Below, one piece after another: positions 11,301 through 24,582 of a DNA stretch of 64,000 nucleotides (its first letter is position 1; each line of letters starts with the position of its first letter). The notes below the pieces were generated by a model, which was given only the letters and a program-made list of their open reading frames with translations, did not search any database and had not been told where the DNA came from. Source of the DNA: Cyclospora cayetanensis (taxonomy: Eukaryota > Apicomplexa > Conoidasida > Eucoccidiorida > Eimeriidae); assembly GCF_002999335.1 (NCBI RefSeq), contig NW_020312041.1:62001-126000 (forward strand), written 5' to 3'. The translations under genes and the position numbers were made by a program.

Positions 11301-14300
11301 ATGCCATAGAATCTCCAGGCTCATGGCGAAACTTAGTCGAATGACTATCAAGTGGAGGGACAAAGTAAGCTGTTAGGGCGAAACTGTGCTTCGACTTTTT
11401 GTTAGACATGAGTCACCTTGTACAACTATGCAATACTCTTCTTGACCAGGCATTAGGGCCACATTGCCCACAGAGAGACCCTTTCTCCAGCTAGTACGCT
11501 CAGGTACAACTACGATCTTAAGCAGGAAAGATTAGGAGAAAAAGTTAATCTATCTTATTTGATTTGATCTGAATCTGGTTACAAATGGATAAATTTCGTA
11601 AATCCGTTGGCGTTATCCCCTTTTGTGCAATATCTCCGATGTATAGACAAAATTTGATACACTGACTTCTGGTGGCACTGCGTTAGAAGCTTTGCTTCAC
11701 GACCTCATGCCAGGATCAAATGATCATTATAATGGCACTCATGCCAAGCTTGCATGGCTGCAGACTACCTTTTAAATACAAATCTTTGTTTTGCAGTGGG
11801 GCTTGCACCATGGGAATCCCCCGTCGACCACGCTCTACATCGCCGGTAGAACAATACACAAAGGCATACATGCCACACTCCTTTATAGATCATCGAGCCG
11901 TGTGCATTGGAAACCTCGTATTTCGCTCTATTTATGGCGAATGCTCTCCTGCTAGTGCGGCTACAAGCCAGGCTCCTGGGGTTAGGCCACTGTTGAGTTC
12001 ACTTGATGCCTGTTTAAAATCGGCAATATTCGCCTGTGCAGCGCCCTGGCGTATGTTATTGATTGGTCAGAAAGAGGCCTCATTTTCCTTGTCTTGAGGG
12101 AGGTCAACAAGAAATGAGGAAGTGCTCCGCCTTTCGTGGTGGATCCATGCATGCTTCTTTGTACTTTCCATCCGGGCCAACTCTCGGAACGCCAGGGCTC
12201 GGCACATTTGGCTTTCGTTAGTCTTAGCAGTCCTCCTAGTTCTTTACCTGATGTGGCAGTGCACTGTCCTTCGCATGCGTTTTAGCTGGTGATCATAACA
12301 TCTGATGAGCTGCAAGTGGCGGTTTCGCCTTTCTTTTATTCGGCAGAAATAGGGCTTTGTTAGGCTCTTGGAGGGGTGACACCGTAGGACAGTGGTGTGG
12401 GACTGCACTGGGGCTATAGGGCCATCGAAGCGTCTGCAAAAGGCCAGCGTTATCCACTGGCACTATTTACTACACTACTTACATTCAGCTAAAATTGGGG
12501 AAGAACTACCTGCTTGGTTGGCCTCTAAGATCTCTTATTGCAGAGGATCGTTAGGTGGATGGCCCACGATTCAACGTAGCGGGCTGATGCATTTATACAG
12601 TTTCCAGTAGGAGTGTTATATCTAACTAGTAACGAAACAACTACTCGGGTTGTTTGGTAGTGTATCTTGTGGAACGGCAGGGTGCTATTCATATCTAAAA
12701 GAAAACGCAATGTTGTGGGCGGCTCCGCTAGATATAAAGTGCAACAGGGCACGAATGCTCGGACTGCGTCGGGTGTACCGTTAGGTAAACTCTAGGTGTT
12801 CCCCTCGCCCCAAGTCGGGGTACACCAAGCGGAGCATGCAGGAGGAGGGCTCATATCCTATTTAAAAAGCTGACCAACGTTCTATTATGTTCGTATTGAC
12901 TCTGGAGCACCTCCCGACGCAGACATTCGATGAAGCGTTACAATAAGGCCCCTACGACACAGCACACTTGCATGTGTAAGGAGAGGACCCTTGCTGTTGC
13001 TGGTGTTCAACGGCAAATCGCGAAGCGCTGCATGTGTTTGTTGTATGCTAGAAGGTTGGTACAGCGTAGACCGCGATGTGTTTGCATAGCAAGGGGTGGA
13101 GATGTCGATTCGTGCGTGGCCAATGGCAAACTTGGCATAAACTGCTGAGAGTGACATCTGAGCTGCAGCGTTATAAAGGGCGATGGGTGCAAAGCTTGAG
13201 AAGGTAACCGACTCAAGGAGGTGCTTCCTGCTTTGCATCAAGCGGAAAGGTGGTTTTCAGTACAGGCATTTTGGTAGTTGGACACTGTGGGTGGGCATGC
13301 TGCTACAGCCTACCCCTACGTGGCAACGGATGCGGCTGACATCTGTAGCAGGCGTTTTCGGGACAGACTTGGAAAGAAACACAGCAGTTCTCTCCCGCGC
13401 ATGGTCTGATGTTGGCGAGCCGTGCGAATACAATCAGAGATGCTACGGATAATGTAAATGTGAGCGACAATGCGTCGGGTTTTGCCGGACCGTCACCTCA
13501 GGTCCACCTGTGCTGGAGGGAGGCAGACGACTGACGCACCGCTCCCTCAGGCAAACTGAAGACTAGTTGAGCAGATGCGTCTCGCTTAACGCTTGATCGT
13601 ATTTGCTTTTTTCTTTTGTCCTTGTTAACATGTGTGTATGCATGCATGTATTGATTTGTAGAGTTCAGTGGTTCTAGTTTTTGCGCTTCTCCATTGGTTT
13701 GCATTGCGCAAATGGATCATTAATTAAAAGATGCACATGTAGAAGCACTGGCTGAATGCGGCAGTAGCTCTGGGTCTGTGGCATGCTTCGGTGCACAGGA
13801 AGCGTGTCAAGCCTTCAGATGTAGTGCACATTTTAGCGATTGGGGGATGGCAGTGAGTGCTTACTCAAAATAGTGACATACATTTGGTTTAAACGATTTA
13901 TAGATATATCTCGATGCAAGTGCACGTGGTGCATTGAACGGTGAACGGCAAATAATCTGATTATGTCACTCCTCTTGTCCATACGTGGTAATCCGTAACA
14001 GCCCATGTCGATATGCCGTTTCCCAGATCTCGCCACTTCACTAGGTTTGATATATCCTGCTGAAATCGCTACTCATTGCCATATTCCAGCTCTACTGGTA
14101 CAAAAAAGGCTGAGAGTGAAGCTATCGGATATGGGAACAATCGTCTTGTGCCTGACATGTATGATTATTGGAGACTCTGGTCTACAAGGTGAGGCTTTCC
14201 AGGTCCATTCTGTATTGTGTGAAATAAAATGCCCATCAGCGGTAAACGATGACTGGAGAAGTACACCCAATGGCTTTGCTTTGTTGTTAATCCAGCTTTT

Positions 14301-14591
14301 TAATTGATCGAAAGTAAACACCATGTAGAAAACCGAGCTATACGCTACATTAGTTCTTTAGTCCATTGGTACGTCGTGGCCATACTAGCATGATATGGCA
14401 TGGCCTCAAAATAAGGCGAGCCTTCAACTACTTGTGATGATGACGTCCTTGAATATGGGACAGTGTCACTGCATCATAGATTATATTGGCTGCCAAATTT
14501 TGTGCAGTTTGTACCGCCTTTTACCAAGGAGCCACCTAAGGCTTCTTTCTCGTAGAGAGCAGACCTATCTATTTTCCACAAGTGCAATATT
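8380..14591. other. Gene-poor stretch with weak candidate exons
   Basis: No gene I can defend. Weak candidates: 10886-10647 minus (79 codons, protein-like composition but no clear splice sites); 11796-12097 plus, open after a very good acceptor (TTTGTTTTGCAG ending at 11795); and 13241-12885 minus (118 codons, within chance). The stretch 8750-10640 shows nothing in any frame. Confidence 0.4.
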
Positions 14592-15129
14592 TTACAATGG
14601 ATTGTTCACTTTCACTATTAAAGTCAGATGAGCATGAATTGGGTCTGAAGCGAGCGATGCGCAAAATGAGACTGTGAGGTGATCTCGGTATGGTCTCCGG
14701 TTGCCAAACATTCCTTTGACCATTTTTCCGGGCTGTATGAAAAGACCTAAAGCGCTCTGTGAAACATCTGTTGTACTGTAAGCCACCGGTTTCACTCCGT
14801 GTCTTGGCCTTCCGTAGAGCAAACTTTTCCGTATGGGCCCCAACAACCAGAGAGCTTTCTCTTGAGTGAACAGTCTGAACTGCATTTCCTGTCTCCTTAG
14901 AGATGCTAGAGTTTATATTGGATAGCGTTTCTTTTTCTCTTAGTTCTCGTTGCTCATCCCCCCAAAAAAGTGCGTTTGGAAGGAACTTGTTGAGTAATAA
15001 GCTTTGCGCTGCAGTATCAATGAATCATTTAGGCTGCCATCCATCAGGCTCACCATTAGGTTATTGATTATGCTTACATTCAAAATTAGCATTCCGCCAC
15101 TCAGCTGAATTCCTTCAGAAAACATTTCC
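14592..15129 (-). CDS. Candidate two-exon fragment, unknown product
   Basis: Not recognised. Exon 15129-15078 follows a good acceptor (GTGTTTTAG) and ends at TTGAAT|GTAAGC in phase 0. Exon 14888-14592 starts in phase 0 after GACAG and is open for 98 codons to a TAA, with a basic middle part and a beta-strand-like end. The phase match and the strong donor are the support. A further minus-strand open stretch at 15507-15247 starts after a good acceptor but does not match in phase. Another, 14324-14073, lies downstream. The whole set could be chance. Confidence 0.3.
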
Positions 15130-18054
15130 CTAAAACACACAATGCTGGTCCATATGGATATCACTGTATCCTGGGCTTTTGAGTGGCTTTTAGATTAGCG
15201 CCAGAAGTCTGCTCTTTGATTGTTGTTCATTGTTCACGTGTGTCGTTCATGCACAACCGTATACCCGTACGCATGAAGTGTTCCGTTCTGAAGCTCTAGC
15301 GCTTCTCGAGGTGTCTGTGCAGTACACTTGGCTAAACGGTATCTGGCCTTGCGGTGAGTGAGCTGATGTGATCATTGCTTCGCTCGGATGAGACACGTCT
15401 GTAGCCTCACGTAATCTAGGTGCAAGTGCTAAAACCATGAATCTGGGAACAGAGGATGAACCAGTCCTACAGGCTTTTAAACGCACCGAAAATCTGAGCG
15501 TTGACACAAAATTCTGAAAAACCTTTCAAACGTTAATGACAAACTCATGATTTACAGGACATTGGCTTTCTATGGGTTTAGAATGACTGAAATCTACACT
15601 GGTATCCGGGACTTTGGGCAGTCCCATATCGATAGCTTAAAACACGACATTTCCAGCTTGAATCTTCGAATGCGCTGACGACCAAAAACAAAATCGAGTA
15701 CACCAGGCCGCGGTGAGAAAAATTTAAGCTACTAGCATTCATGTTTTAGTACGGCTTTTGTATGCCCCCTGCTACGCCCCGTGCCGTTCCATTAGATTGT
15801 AGCGCAGCAACCACGGCCTATGCCGACATAAGATTACACAGCATGCAAATGGTTCATGCTTGATTGTGCACCGCTTTAGGTATTCCTAATGAATGAACAA
15901 AGCAAACCGTCTATGCAGCTAACTGCATAGGCGTGCAATGAACGGCCAACGAACTTTTCCCGCAAACATGCATACACACTGGCACTATTGAAGCTTACCG
16001 ATGAGGAAAAGCAAATGGGGATTGATTGCTATTTTCAGTGATACCAAATGGTATAAGAATCTGGAAAGCCCTCCACTGGTTTGATGACACATGCAGCGCA
16101 TGGATACAATGATCTTTTTGCTGGCAAGCGTATGCGGTTGCTCTAGCAATACCAGAAAAACATTCCCTAGCAGTGCATTAGTATTCTTGCTAGAGGACGC
16201 CTCCTATGGCGGGGTTTGTGGCTTTGTCAGCTACAGCTTGAAAAGTATGACTTCTGATCCACAGGTCCTCAATTAAACTTCTGCCTACAGCCTTTACTAC
16301 TTGATCTACAGGTTTATTTGTCACTCCTCGTGCTGCGTGCAGCTACAGCTTGCGCCTGCATAAGTGACGAAAAAGCTGCAAAACGCAGACCTCAACAAAA
16401 CAGGCAACCTTGACATTTGCCAGAACGTGTTGTACGAACGAAAGAAAACCTGCCACAAATCAATGCCACGCGTTGCTCTTCTTCAGGCGCGCGTAGCTTA
16501 GGCTCCGACTTTAGCCGTCTAACACCCCTGCCCAACGCCACTATTTAATTCACACATGGCACTGCTAAACACAGGGGCAAACAAAAGCTGCTGATAAATC
16601 TGCAGTGCCGGGGACAACCCTAGGCATGGAAAAACATGCAGGAAGAAGTAAAGAGGGCGGTTGTCACATTGCCGCTACTTGTCGGATCAGCCTGATTATA
16701 GTTAACCGTTGTCGTTGCTGTAGCAGGTAGCTTTAAGATGTTTCAGCTGACTTACTACCAAGTCTAGTAGATTTCATGGTTTGCTGGAATGTCTTCCAAA
16801 CACAGCTGAAATGTAAAATATCCATTAGCGCAAACACGTACTACTCATTTCATAGACACTGTACACTTCTCTGTAGTTTAGAACAGTCTCCTGAGGCGGT
16901 AAGGCAGTTCTCTGTTATACTGGATGTTCGACGATGCCTGATTCAGCCCCCACTGAATTATGTAAAATCATACCACACCCTCACAATGGTTGTGCTGGGT
17001 GGCCGCAGATGCAGGTGTGCACTTCAATGATCTGACGTTTCCGTAAAGGATGCTTGTGGCCGCATACTTGTCAGTAGTGCTCAGTCGTTGCAATTAGCGG
17101 GCGTCGCTCCTTAAGTCACTACGCTGCTATACCCTTGACGTGCTTGGTGAAGATTATCAAAGTATGTAGAGCTCTGATGGCGGAAAGTGTTACGTGACAA
17201 TTTTCGCATCGTTGAACTGCATCGACCGGGCTCACTTTCAGTCTAAGTTCTAGAAGCTGGAGATGCAGCAATAGATTGTGTACTCTCTGACTGCATGCGG
17301 TTCTGTTTAGATGAGCGACGCCTGGTACTTACAGCTCTGCGAGAGGATTTGCTGTGCCATACGCTATGTGGAAAGCATTGTGGGTAGCAGTGCTTAAGTC
17401 CGCTAACGCAGTCATTTTGTTGCTGTTGCGACACTAGGCCGAGAGCCAATGGAATGCCACACTCAGACAACGCACATAAGTCCTGATGAATAGGTAATTC
17501 GATGGCGCATTGTACGAAAATATAGTCGACAAGCAGGAAACGGGTTCCTCCCGCGCAGCGCCAGGGTCGACTCCAGGTGTCGCCATTTTTACTTCCTCAG
17601 TGACGGATTTGGCGACTCTAAATAATAAATGTATTGCTCTATTACCATTTGCGTCTGTGGTACGTTTTCTCCGCACGGGTTCCCGCGGACACCCGCTAGC
17701 TCCGACCGAGCCCGACAGAGACGTCATTAGCTCACTGAAATGTGGAGATGCTCTCCCTCCTAGATCGTAGCTCCGCATTTCCTTGCATGGGACCACGTTG
17801 AGGCTGCGGCTTAATGGTGGTGCTTCTATGCAGATCGCTCTAACATGCTCAACATCTAAGGATGTTTCGCTAGTCCAGCCATCGAGTGATCCCCAGTAAA
17901 CATTAACTAAATCATTAGCTCCGGAGTCAAGCGGCCGGCCATCAAGAATGCAAGCGACAGGCTTGTAAACTTGGTCCTTTGTCTCCTTGCACGAGGCAAT
18001 ATAGAGACTCTCACATGTAGAAAGCGTTCTTTTTTGCCATACAACTTACATCAG
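15130..18054. other. Mostly empty stretch with minus-strand open frames near 17.2-17.8 kb
   Basis: 15510-17240 shows nothing protein-like. Minus-strand open frames 17796-17434 (120 codons, starts with ATG, mixed charged composition) and 17470-17243 (75 codons, contains QQQQ, Ser/Arg-rich) overlap slightly in different frames and could be neighbouring exons. No convincing donor and acceptor pair joins them. Confidence 0.25.
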
Positions 18055-18369
18055 GTTTGGTCGGAAGGCAGTGATGTCACGTCCACTGTCATATTTGGCC
18101 AAGGAGGAAAATTGTGCTGTTGGGGCTGCCGTGCAACAGCAAATGCATCAGCATGTATTTTTTACAACACGCCAAGACAGAACAATGGGCAAATTTAGAG
18201 ACCGAATGCTCTTTTGCCACATACGCTCACACGCACGATATGATGCACGGCTTGTGCAGAGTTGTGCAACGAATGCGGCATTTCTCGACAATATGGAGCT
18301 TGCTGCATTATTTTACATCACGTGCACAGCATCTAGCCGGATGAGCAGCAGTAGGACACGAACTGGAAG
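18055..18369 (+). CDS. Candidate internal exon, unknown product
   Basis: The acceptor is strong: a pyrimidine tract, then ACATCAG ending at 18054. The donor GGAAG|GTGCGT at 18370 is also good. Between them one frame is fully open for 104 codons with a balanced, basic, Gln/His-containing composition (segments such as VGAAVQQQMHQHVFF). A second frame is also open for the first 50 codons. I found no partner exon with matching phase. Confidence 0.35.
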
Positions 18370-21300
18370 GTGCGTAAAATGGGACAAAAATCGGAAGCCC
18401 GTAGCGCCCCCCTCTACGCACTGCAAGCAGTCAAAGCTGGCTGCATGTGACATTCAGCCTACATGACCGCAATATTGCATTTTTTTTATCAAACCAACAG
18501 CACGCTATAACTGAAAATTCACCAGCAGGCACAACAACTGGACCACATTAACTCGCCGGAAAATAGAACTGGTATAGCAAGGAGTGTCTATGTGTAATTT
18601 AGCCGCTGCATCATGCCCCCCTTTTCATATCACACGCCCTTGTGTTTCCTGCCTGTATATTGAGATCAGTTGGGTTCGCGACAGCTAGGAAGGTCCCGCA
18701 CTATCACCACTACCCAGGCATGCCAAAACGCAAACACGAGGGGAATGCTAAGTGAAACCGTGTGAACCAACCGCTAAAGTAAAATCAACGCATAGAAATA
18801 CACACTCACCAGCCAACAATGAACGAGTCGCCGGATCAACTTCATTGCGGCTGCGCGATGGTTCACTGTCGGTGGAACGCTAACATGTGCGCACCCCCTG
18901 TTCCGATAACACAGAAGACAAGTAAGTGTGTAGAGAGAATAAACATCCACACTGGTCCTGCAGTAGCCGTGGATTTCAGAGCATTTCTGCATGTTAATAC
19001 AGGCAGTGAACGTCGCGTAGAAGAATTAAAAACCACCGGACGCACAAGAACGAATTTACGGAAAACATGCCTAAGAGTGCCTGTGCATGTATCTGACTGT
19101 AGCAAAGATTTCAACAATACTCATCAGATACTTGTCAAGCAGTGCTTCTAAATGAGAAGAGCTATTTCAGGCAGCGCTAGTGCTAGGGGAAGACAGCTGC
19201 TTAGAACTAGGCGACGCACCGTCCATGGATACCAATTTTTAAGCATAACAGAGCCACACCTTCTCTCGCGGGTAACTAAAAGCAGAACTGCTCCTTAAAT
19301 CACTTTGCTTGAATATCCTAACATCCTTCCACTCGACTATCCCGCCCGCTGTATTATAAGTGCTCAGAATGTTCGAACATCAGTTCTTCAACGGCTTTCT
19401 GTGTATCCGATAGCTCCATACGGCTAGCTAAACTTTGCGGCAAATCTCGCCATAACTTTGGGCAGTTTGGAAGCTTCTGTTGAGATACTTAAATTTAATG
19501 GTGCCGTGGCGTCCCGACACTAAGGACAAGCGCTAGAGTAAGAAAAAGTATTGATCCCAGAGAAAATTCTAAACGGTCCTAGTAACCTGGCCTTAGAACT
19601 TCTTCCCCTGATTCCGCTCAAAGCTCAAAGGACCAAGCACGTAATTACGATTAACGGGGGTCTGCTGTATGGTTTAAGCCCCGTGATTCGGTGCATATTG
19701 TAAAGCCTGCCGAGCAACTAAAACCGAATTACGGGCCTTGAACCACGCAGCAGACCCCCGCTAATCCTGATTACGTGCTTTCCCTCCAGCTTTGAGCGCG
19801 ATTTGCGTGCTCTTGCCAGGTACCCTTCATAGGCCCCCTCTCTATGTTATCTTTGAAGGCCATACGTCTCTTGGCTGCCAAGTATACAAAGATTCCCACC
19901 TGCGGTCTCCTGCGTGTGGTGATGTGCCTCGGCTGGGGCTCTGATTTGTTCTTTACGCTTTTTTTTGAGCTTCAAAGATGCTGTTCTTTGTGTCTTGCTG
20001 CTCCCAAAATTTACGTGGGCCGGTCAACCGAAAGATCCACAGCACTGAACCTGCAGTTGCCGCTTCCTGAACTCCAGACAACTCATTCCCGCCATACCCA
20101 CACAGCACTAAAGATCATTCAGTGCGTCCCTTTGGCAACCAGGAAGCTGGGCTAGACCCGTTCGACTTTTACTAAAATTAAACAGGCCTCAGCTGAATGA
20201 CAACGGCAACGTCATCCTTAGAAGGGGCTGGGAATGAATGCCACGGCGGGGCTCAATAATATTCAACTCCAGTCCGACAAAAAGCCTCAGCGGCTTAAAC
20301 GGCCTAATGATTCCTGTCAACCAAAGCTTGAATTATTTGAGCAAGCAGCTATGCATGCAGTACCCAACTTCTCTTCCCGCATCACGGAAAAGAGCGTCCA
20401 TTTACCAGTTTTGTAGCGCACTACCACAGTGCTAGAGGGTCAACGTATTCCTACGTCTGCGGCCTCAGATGCGCACTGTCAGGACTGGCCTTTTGCTTTT
20501 CCCTTGTTTGCAGTATAATACCGATCAGCACTTCTAATCCCTCCGAAGGCCTACTGTTCGTGCAGGCCAACCCCTTGGCCCTGGGGTGCTCGACATCACC
20601 CTTCGTGCTTGGCATCCGTTGAGCCACCAATCGGCTTGTTGCAGTGCGCTTTCGCTTTGTCTACATGCTTTATTTCCGCTACGCTCCGATACAGATTCTC
20701 CTCCTCCATGCACATTTTGTGTTTTGGCTGGCATTGACCCACTGCTGATGTACGCGTTCTTCATTATTTAATACTTCTTCTGCACGATTGCATATCGTAA
20801 AATAATGATCTTCACCTCCAAGTCAAAAACCCTGCTGACCATACCGGCCACCCATATCCCTTCGGCAGTAACTGCTTGTCTCCTTGCAAAGTCCCAATTA
20901 GTACCGAATGTGCGCAGACTACACCAATAGCTGTAAAGTTTCGTGCTTTCGCCTAACGTAGCATTTTTGGAGGTAGTTTAGGGTGATGCTCTTTAATTGT
21001 GCATTTTCCACAATTTTTGTGGGCCCACGGGCCTGCCCCAGTGTGCCACTTTCCATGTTTGGAACTCAGCGTATCTCTTCGCCATATGGCCTTCCCCGTT
21101 AGCACGTTCCCATGCCACTTCGAGTTAGCTACCACCTATAGCGCCTTTGGACTGCCAATGGAGCTTTTCGAGGGAGTCCCTCTTGTCGTATTGCCTAGTG
21201 CTGTCCCTACGGGGCAAATGTCTCGGCGCTCAGGGTGGTCCCAAGATTTCCTCTGGGAGTATCCCAGCTTGCGAACTTCCATCTCGCCTAGCTTGGCTCA

Positions 21301-22830
21301 CCCCCTACCTCATATTCATTTTTCCCATTTCCCTGGGCCGTTCCTGTCTTCTCGCCGTTCAGCCCCAAATCCAAACAGTTTTTGCTACAGCTGAATGTAT
21401 CACCAAACCAAATTCTGGAAACAAGAACTGTTCTTTGCTAAAAAGGTAGCCTCCTGATACTCCCTTGACGGGCGACACTGCACGTAAAACACCTTCTTCA
21501 GCTTTCTTGTGCCGGGGACTGGTCCGTGACCTGCTTCGCCATGATATCGGTGCTCTATTGGCCTTTATTCAAGGTTCTGACTTTGGAGTTGAATTCCTCG
21601 GCTACATTCAGCCTCGCCGATTTTCTTTTGTAGTCTGGTCGGCCTCTGGCACCATGTCTCATTAACTTTGGCGGGCTACTTCTGACTCACCCTCAGCACT
21701 TTCCTTCAAACCAATCCGGTGTGTGCTCATACAAAATGCTTGTGCTTGTTGTGATCTCATTGTATTAAGCTCGCAGGGCGTCTGCTATCTGCACTCACGA
21801 GTTAAAGTGTTACTGTGTGCTACATTTCCCAGATAAGAATGAAGAGCGGTAGAAACACTTGTTTGAGCATCTGTTTTAAGGAGTCTTTATTTGAATATAT
21901 ACAACCTTTCAAGCACCCTCCAACAGTCGCATGAGTTCTCTATTTAGTTTGACCGCCTAAGAGCAGTTACCACTCGCACACACCCCAGACCCGTTGTAGG
22001 ATGGATTGGATGTCTTCTCAGGTGTCTGGCTCTTTTCCTGGAGCTCAACTCGTAGTCATGGAATAATATGACGCCCCTACCCATCAGCAATCCGGATACG
22101 TCAGCGAAACGCTCTTCTTAATTAAGATGCAGCACGTCGAAACAGCTGCCTGCCCGACTAGAAATAGATGATCACGTGTCTGCAATGTGTACCAAAGCCG
22201 TTTTACTACATTTTGAATTTGTTATTGCATCTTCAGCATGTGTCTCTCCGCCGTTGCATCTATTGGGTCGTTGCGCGTTGATCCACGACTTTTCTTGCCT
22301 CCAGCTGTTCTCAAATGCGTGCGTTCAGTGATGAAGGGCCTACCTCAGCTATTGCTACGGATGTTGTAAGGCCCGGTGAAGCATGTCGAGGAGCAACTTC
22401 GAAATTACTCTGCTTGGTATCGGCCTTCATTAAGGTAAATCAGTGTCACACATTGAGTTGATTCTTAGTGGTGTGACTAGGTGCTCAGTCCTCTGCCCTT
22501 TTCCTAAAGAGTTCTGCCCTTGAAACAGTGGCCGTTACGCTGAACTTTGGCTAGAAAGGTCAGGAACGTTTCCGTAGTCTTAGTATAGCCGGTTCAAAAG
22601 TTCTACGGCGTAGGTGAACGCTTGTGTGGGTCTGGGGATCGGGCCAAGGAGATGCTTACACGTTCGTCGTGTTTTCGGCTGAGCCTTGGAGTCCAGCAGT
22701 AGCCGCAGACGATGTTTCTTCAAACCTGGTTAGAACTATAAACCTAGTTGTTCATATTTGAATCTTGAGAGTTTATCCAATTTTCTCTGAATGCCCACAA
22801 TCCACCTCTCGGTGGTCTACTGTTTCCCAG
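18370..22830. other. Non-coding stretch with a foldback and skewed strand composition
   Basis: Apart from the foldback at 19615-19798 I see no firm feature. An open frame at 18819-19151 plus (110 codons) and one at 20764-20534 minus (76 codons, ATG start) are the most protein-like. From about 20500 to 22500 the plus strand is rich in T and C, which by itself keeps several plus-strand frames open (for example 20999-21394), so those are not called. Confidence 0.35.
19615..19798. repeat. Long imperfect inverted repeat (foldback) with 30-nt loop
   Basis: The left arm 19615-19692 and right arm 19723-19798 are reverse complements at roughly 80 percent, separated by a 30-nt spacer. Both arms contain the exact block GGGGGTCTGCTG and the block AGCACGTAAT, and begin with CGCTCAAAGCT when read inward. 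Transcribed, it would form a hairpin with a stem of about 75 bp. It has no open frame. It could be a foldback transposon relic, a MITE or a source of double-stranded RNA. Confidence 0.85.
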
Positions 22831-24582
22831 GGTCACCACCACAAAGGTGTTATATCAAGGCTCCGAGTTTATTCTCGCCATGCACCGAACTGGTGCGCCC
22901 CATCCCTGCGTCTTCTGAAGCCAAGCGAGGTAGAGCGGCCCAAAGTTTACCATGAGGCCATTCAATCCGCGCCTGCTTCGCAAATGCGCCGAAGCCGTAG
23001 GGCAAGTATATGCCCTCTTACTCTAGAGCGCCTCTCCACATGCGCCGGCTACCAACTGCATGCCGTTATAAGATTGACACTTTGACGTCCGGCGGTGCCC
23101 CAAGCCTCACCGACACGATGCAATATCAAGGTCAGCAAGGTGGGCTGACTGCGCGTGTGTTTGGAAATATCGTGCTCGATTATCAGTGTGCTCAGCCTTC
23201 CTAAACTTGCCGTGCAACTCTTTTGCAAAAAACAATCAAATTTATTCTTCCTTTTGTAAAGCAATGCGAGAACTTGGGAAAGCACAGTTTTTTGAAAGCG
23301 AAAAGCAGTGCAACAAACTAGATATGGGAAAAGTGCTTAGCTTCAGCTGCTGGGAAAACTGGCATGATGGCGCATACTACTCTGACACAAGATGTATCTT
23401 AGACCACCCAAAGAGCCGTGAAAGCATCTCCACTGTTGTGTCGATCCAACCATACCTCGAGTAAACACAATCATGTTCTTGCACAAAAAGTCACGGAGGA
23501 GTACAGTCAAATTGGACAAAAACAACTAAGTACCGGCTACGTTTTAAACTACAGCACACATTTGTGAATGCAATCATGCTTTGCTGTCTCTCCAGTTCGA
23601 CAATAATAGCGGATGGATGGATGTCAAGAGCATATGGCTCAAGCAATTTTTTACGGTAGCGTCGTCAGGTTCCGTTGGGGGCAAAGATGGCGACGCCATT
23701 TATATATTTCACGGTACGCTAGCACTACATGAGGTGCCCAAACCAGCGAAAAACTTTAAAATGAGAACAATAGCATTTTATGCGGTGTGAGGGCATGTCC
23801 GAAATGTAGACACCCTCTGTCTAAACGTCATTTTATTGCTCTGAGCAATAGAAAAACAACAAGCTGAGTGTTTGTGTGGACAGTAAAGGGAAGACCATTG
23901 AAAAGGTGCCGACGTTTAACGCCACTTCACAGCGCAGAAACTTCCTTTCCCACAGCGTTACCCTTTCTCGGGCTCGCTGTCACGATAAGAGTGGGGCAAC
24001 AATTTGGTGTTCTGGAGGCCCGCTGACTGTTGGGAGAGCTTTACACAACTTAATCACCAGTATCGGTTGTTGGGGCCAACTGGCGCTCATAATCGGGCAG
24101 CGCAATCTCCGCTATTGGTCAGTGGTCTTGTTTTAACCTCCCGTGTTCAGTTCACTAACTGCAGTTTTTTTAAAGAGGCCGGCTAAAGCGGCATTGATGG
24201 AAGCAAAGCTAAGAATTAGATTTTGGTCAATAAGTTGCAAGGGCGCAAATACTCACAAAGTAATCGCGGATTTGCAAAGGCCAACCCGTGCAGCTTGATA
24301 GGCTAAGTAGTAATAGCGGGAGCTGCCTCAGCTGTGCAAGTAAAGCACACAAATCCAGAAGCACAATTGTTCTCCCAAGCAGGTACACTGCTTTGCATAC
24401 TATTGCTTGTCCCTCCAACAGCTGAAACGCACGCCGTAGATGTTGTAGGTGCTCTGAACGTTTCGGGCAAAGAGTTAGACGCCATTCATGTACTCAGTCA
24501 TCTAGCGCTGTGCATTAAGCTCTTGGGAAGCCCCATCGACTTACGGTTGCACCTCACCTTGAGCACTGAGAGATCCAGATGA
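22831..24582 (+). CDS. Candidate five-exon gene fragment ending in a stop, unknown product
   Basis: Product not recognised. Exons: 22831-22929, 23262-23460, 23596-23655, 23884-24059 and 24332-24582. The acceptors before exons 1, 2 and 3 are strong (TTTCCCAG, TTCCTTTTGTAAAG, GTCTCTCCAG). The donors are GTAGAG, GTAAAC, GTAGCG and GTATCG. Reading phases match at all four junctions and give about 260 residues ending at TGA (24580-24582). The second exon is the most protein-like, with Trp, Tyr and Cys and a polar Lys/Glu-rich start; the last exon has one hydrophobic segment followed by a Leu-rich tail. An alternative longer frame in exon 3 (to 23790) breaks the phase. No start codon or upstream exon was found. 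Some freedom was used in choosing donors, so the chain may be partly wrong. Confidence 0.4.

Noticed and set aside
12770..12835. Short inverted repeat GGTGTACC/GGTACACC
   Set aside because: An 8-bp stem with a loop of over 40 nt is expected by chance.
17520..17720. Possible retroviral-type primer binding site and LTR edge
   Set aside because: The TGGCGAC-like stretch on the minus strand has no flanking terminal repeat, polypurine tract or retroelement frame nearby.
20999..21394. 131-codon plus-strand open frame
   Set aside because: The strand is rich in T and C here, which removes stops and yields a Pro/Ser/Phe-rich peptide without any other sign of coding.
24381..24419. 39-nt intron inside the last exon of the plus-strand candidate gene
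   Set aside because: It has good-looking ends but is too short, and its length is a multiple of three with no stop, so reading through is simpler.
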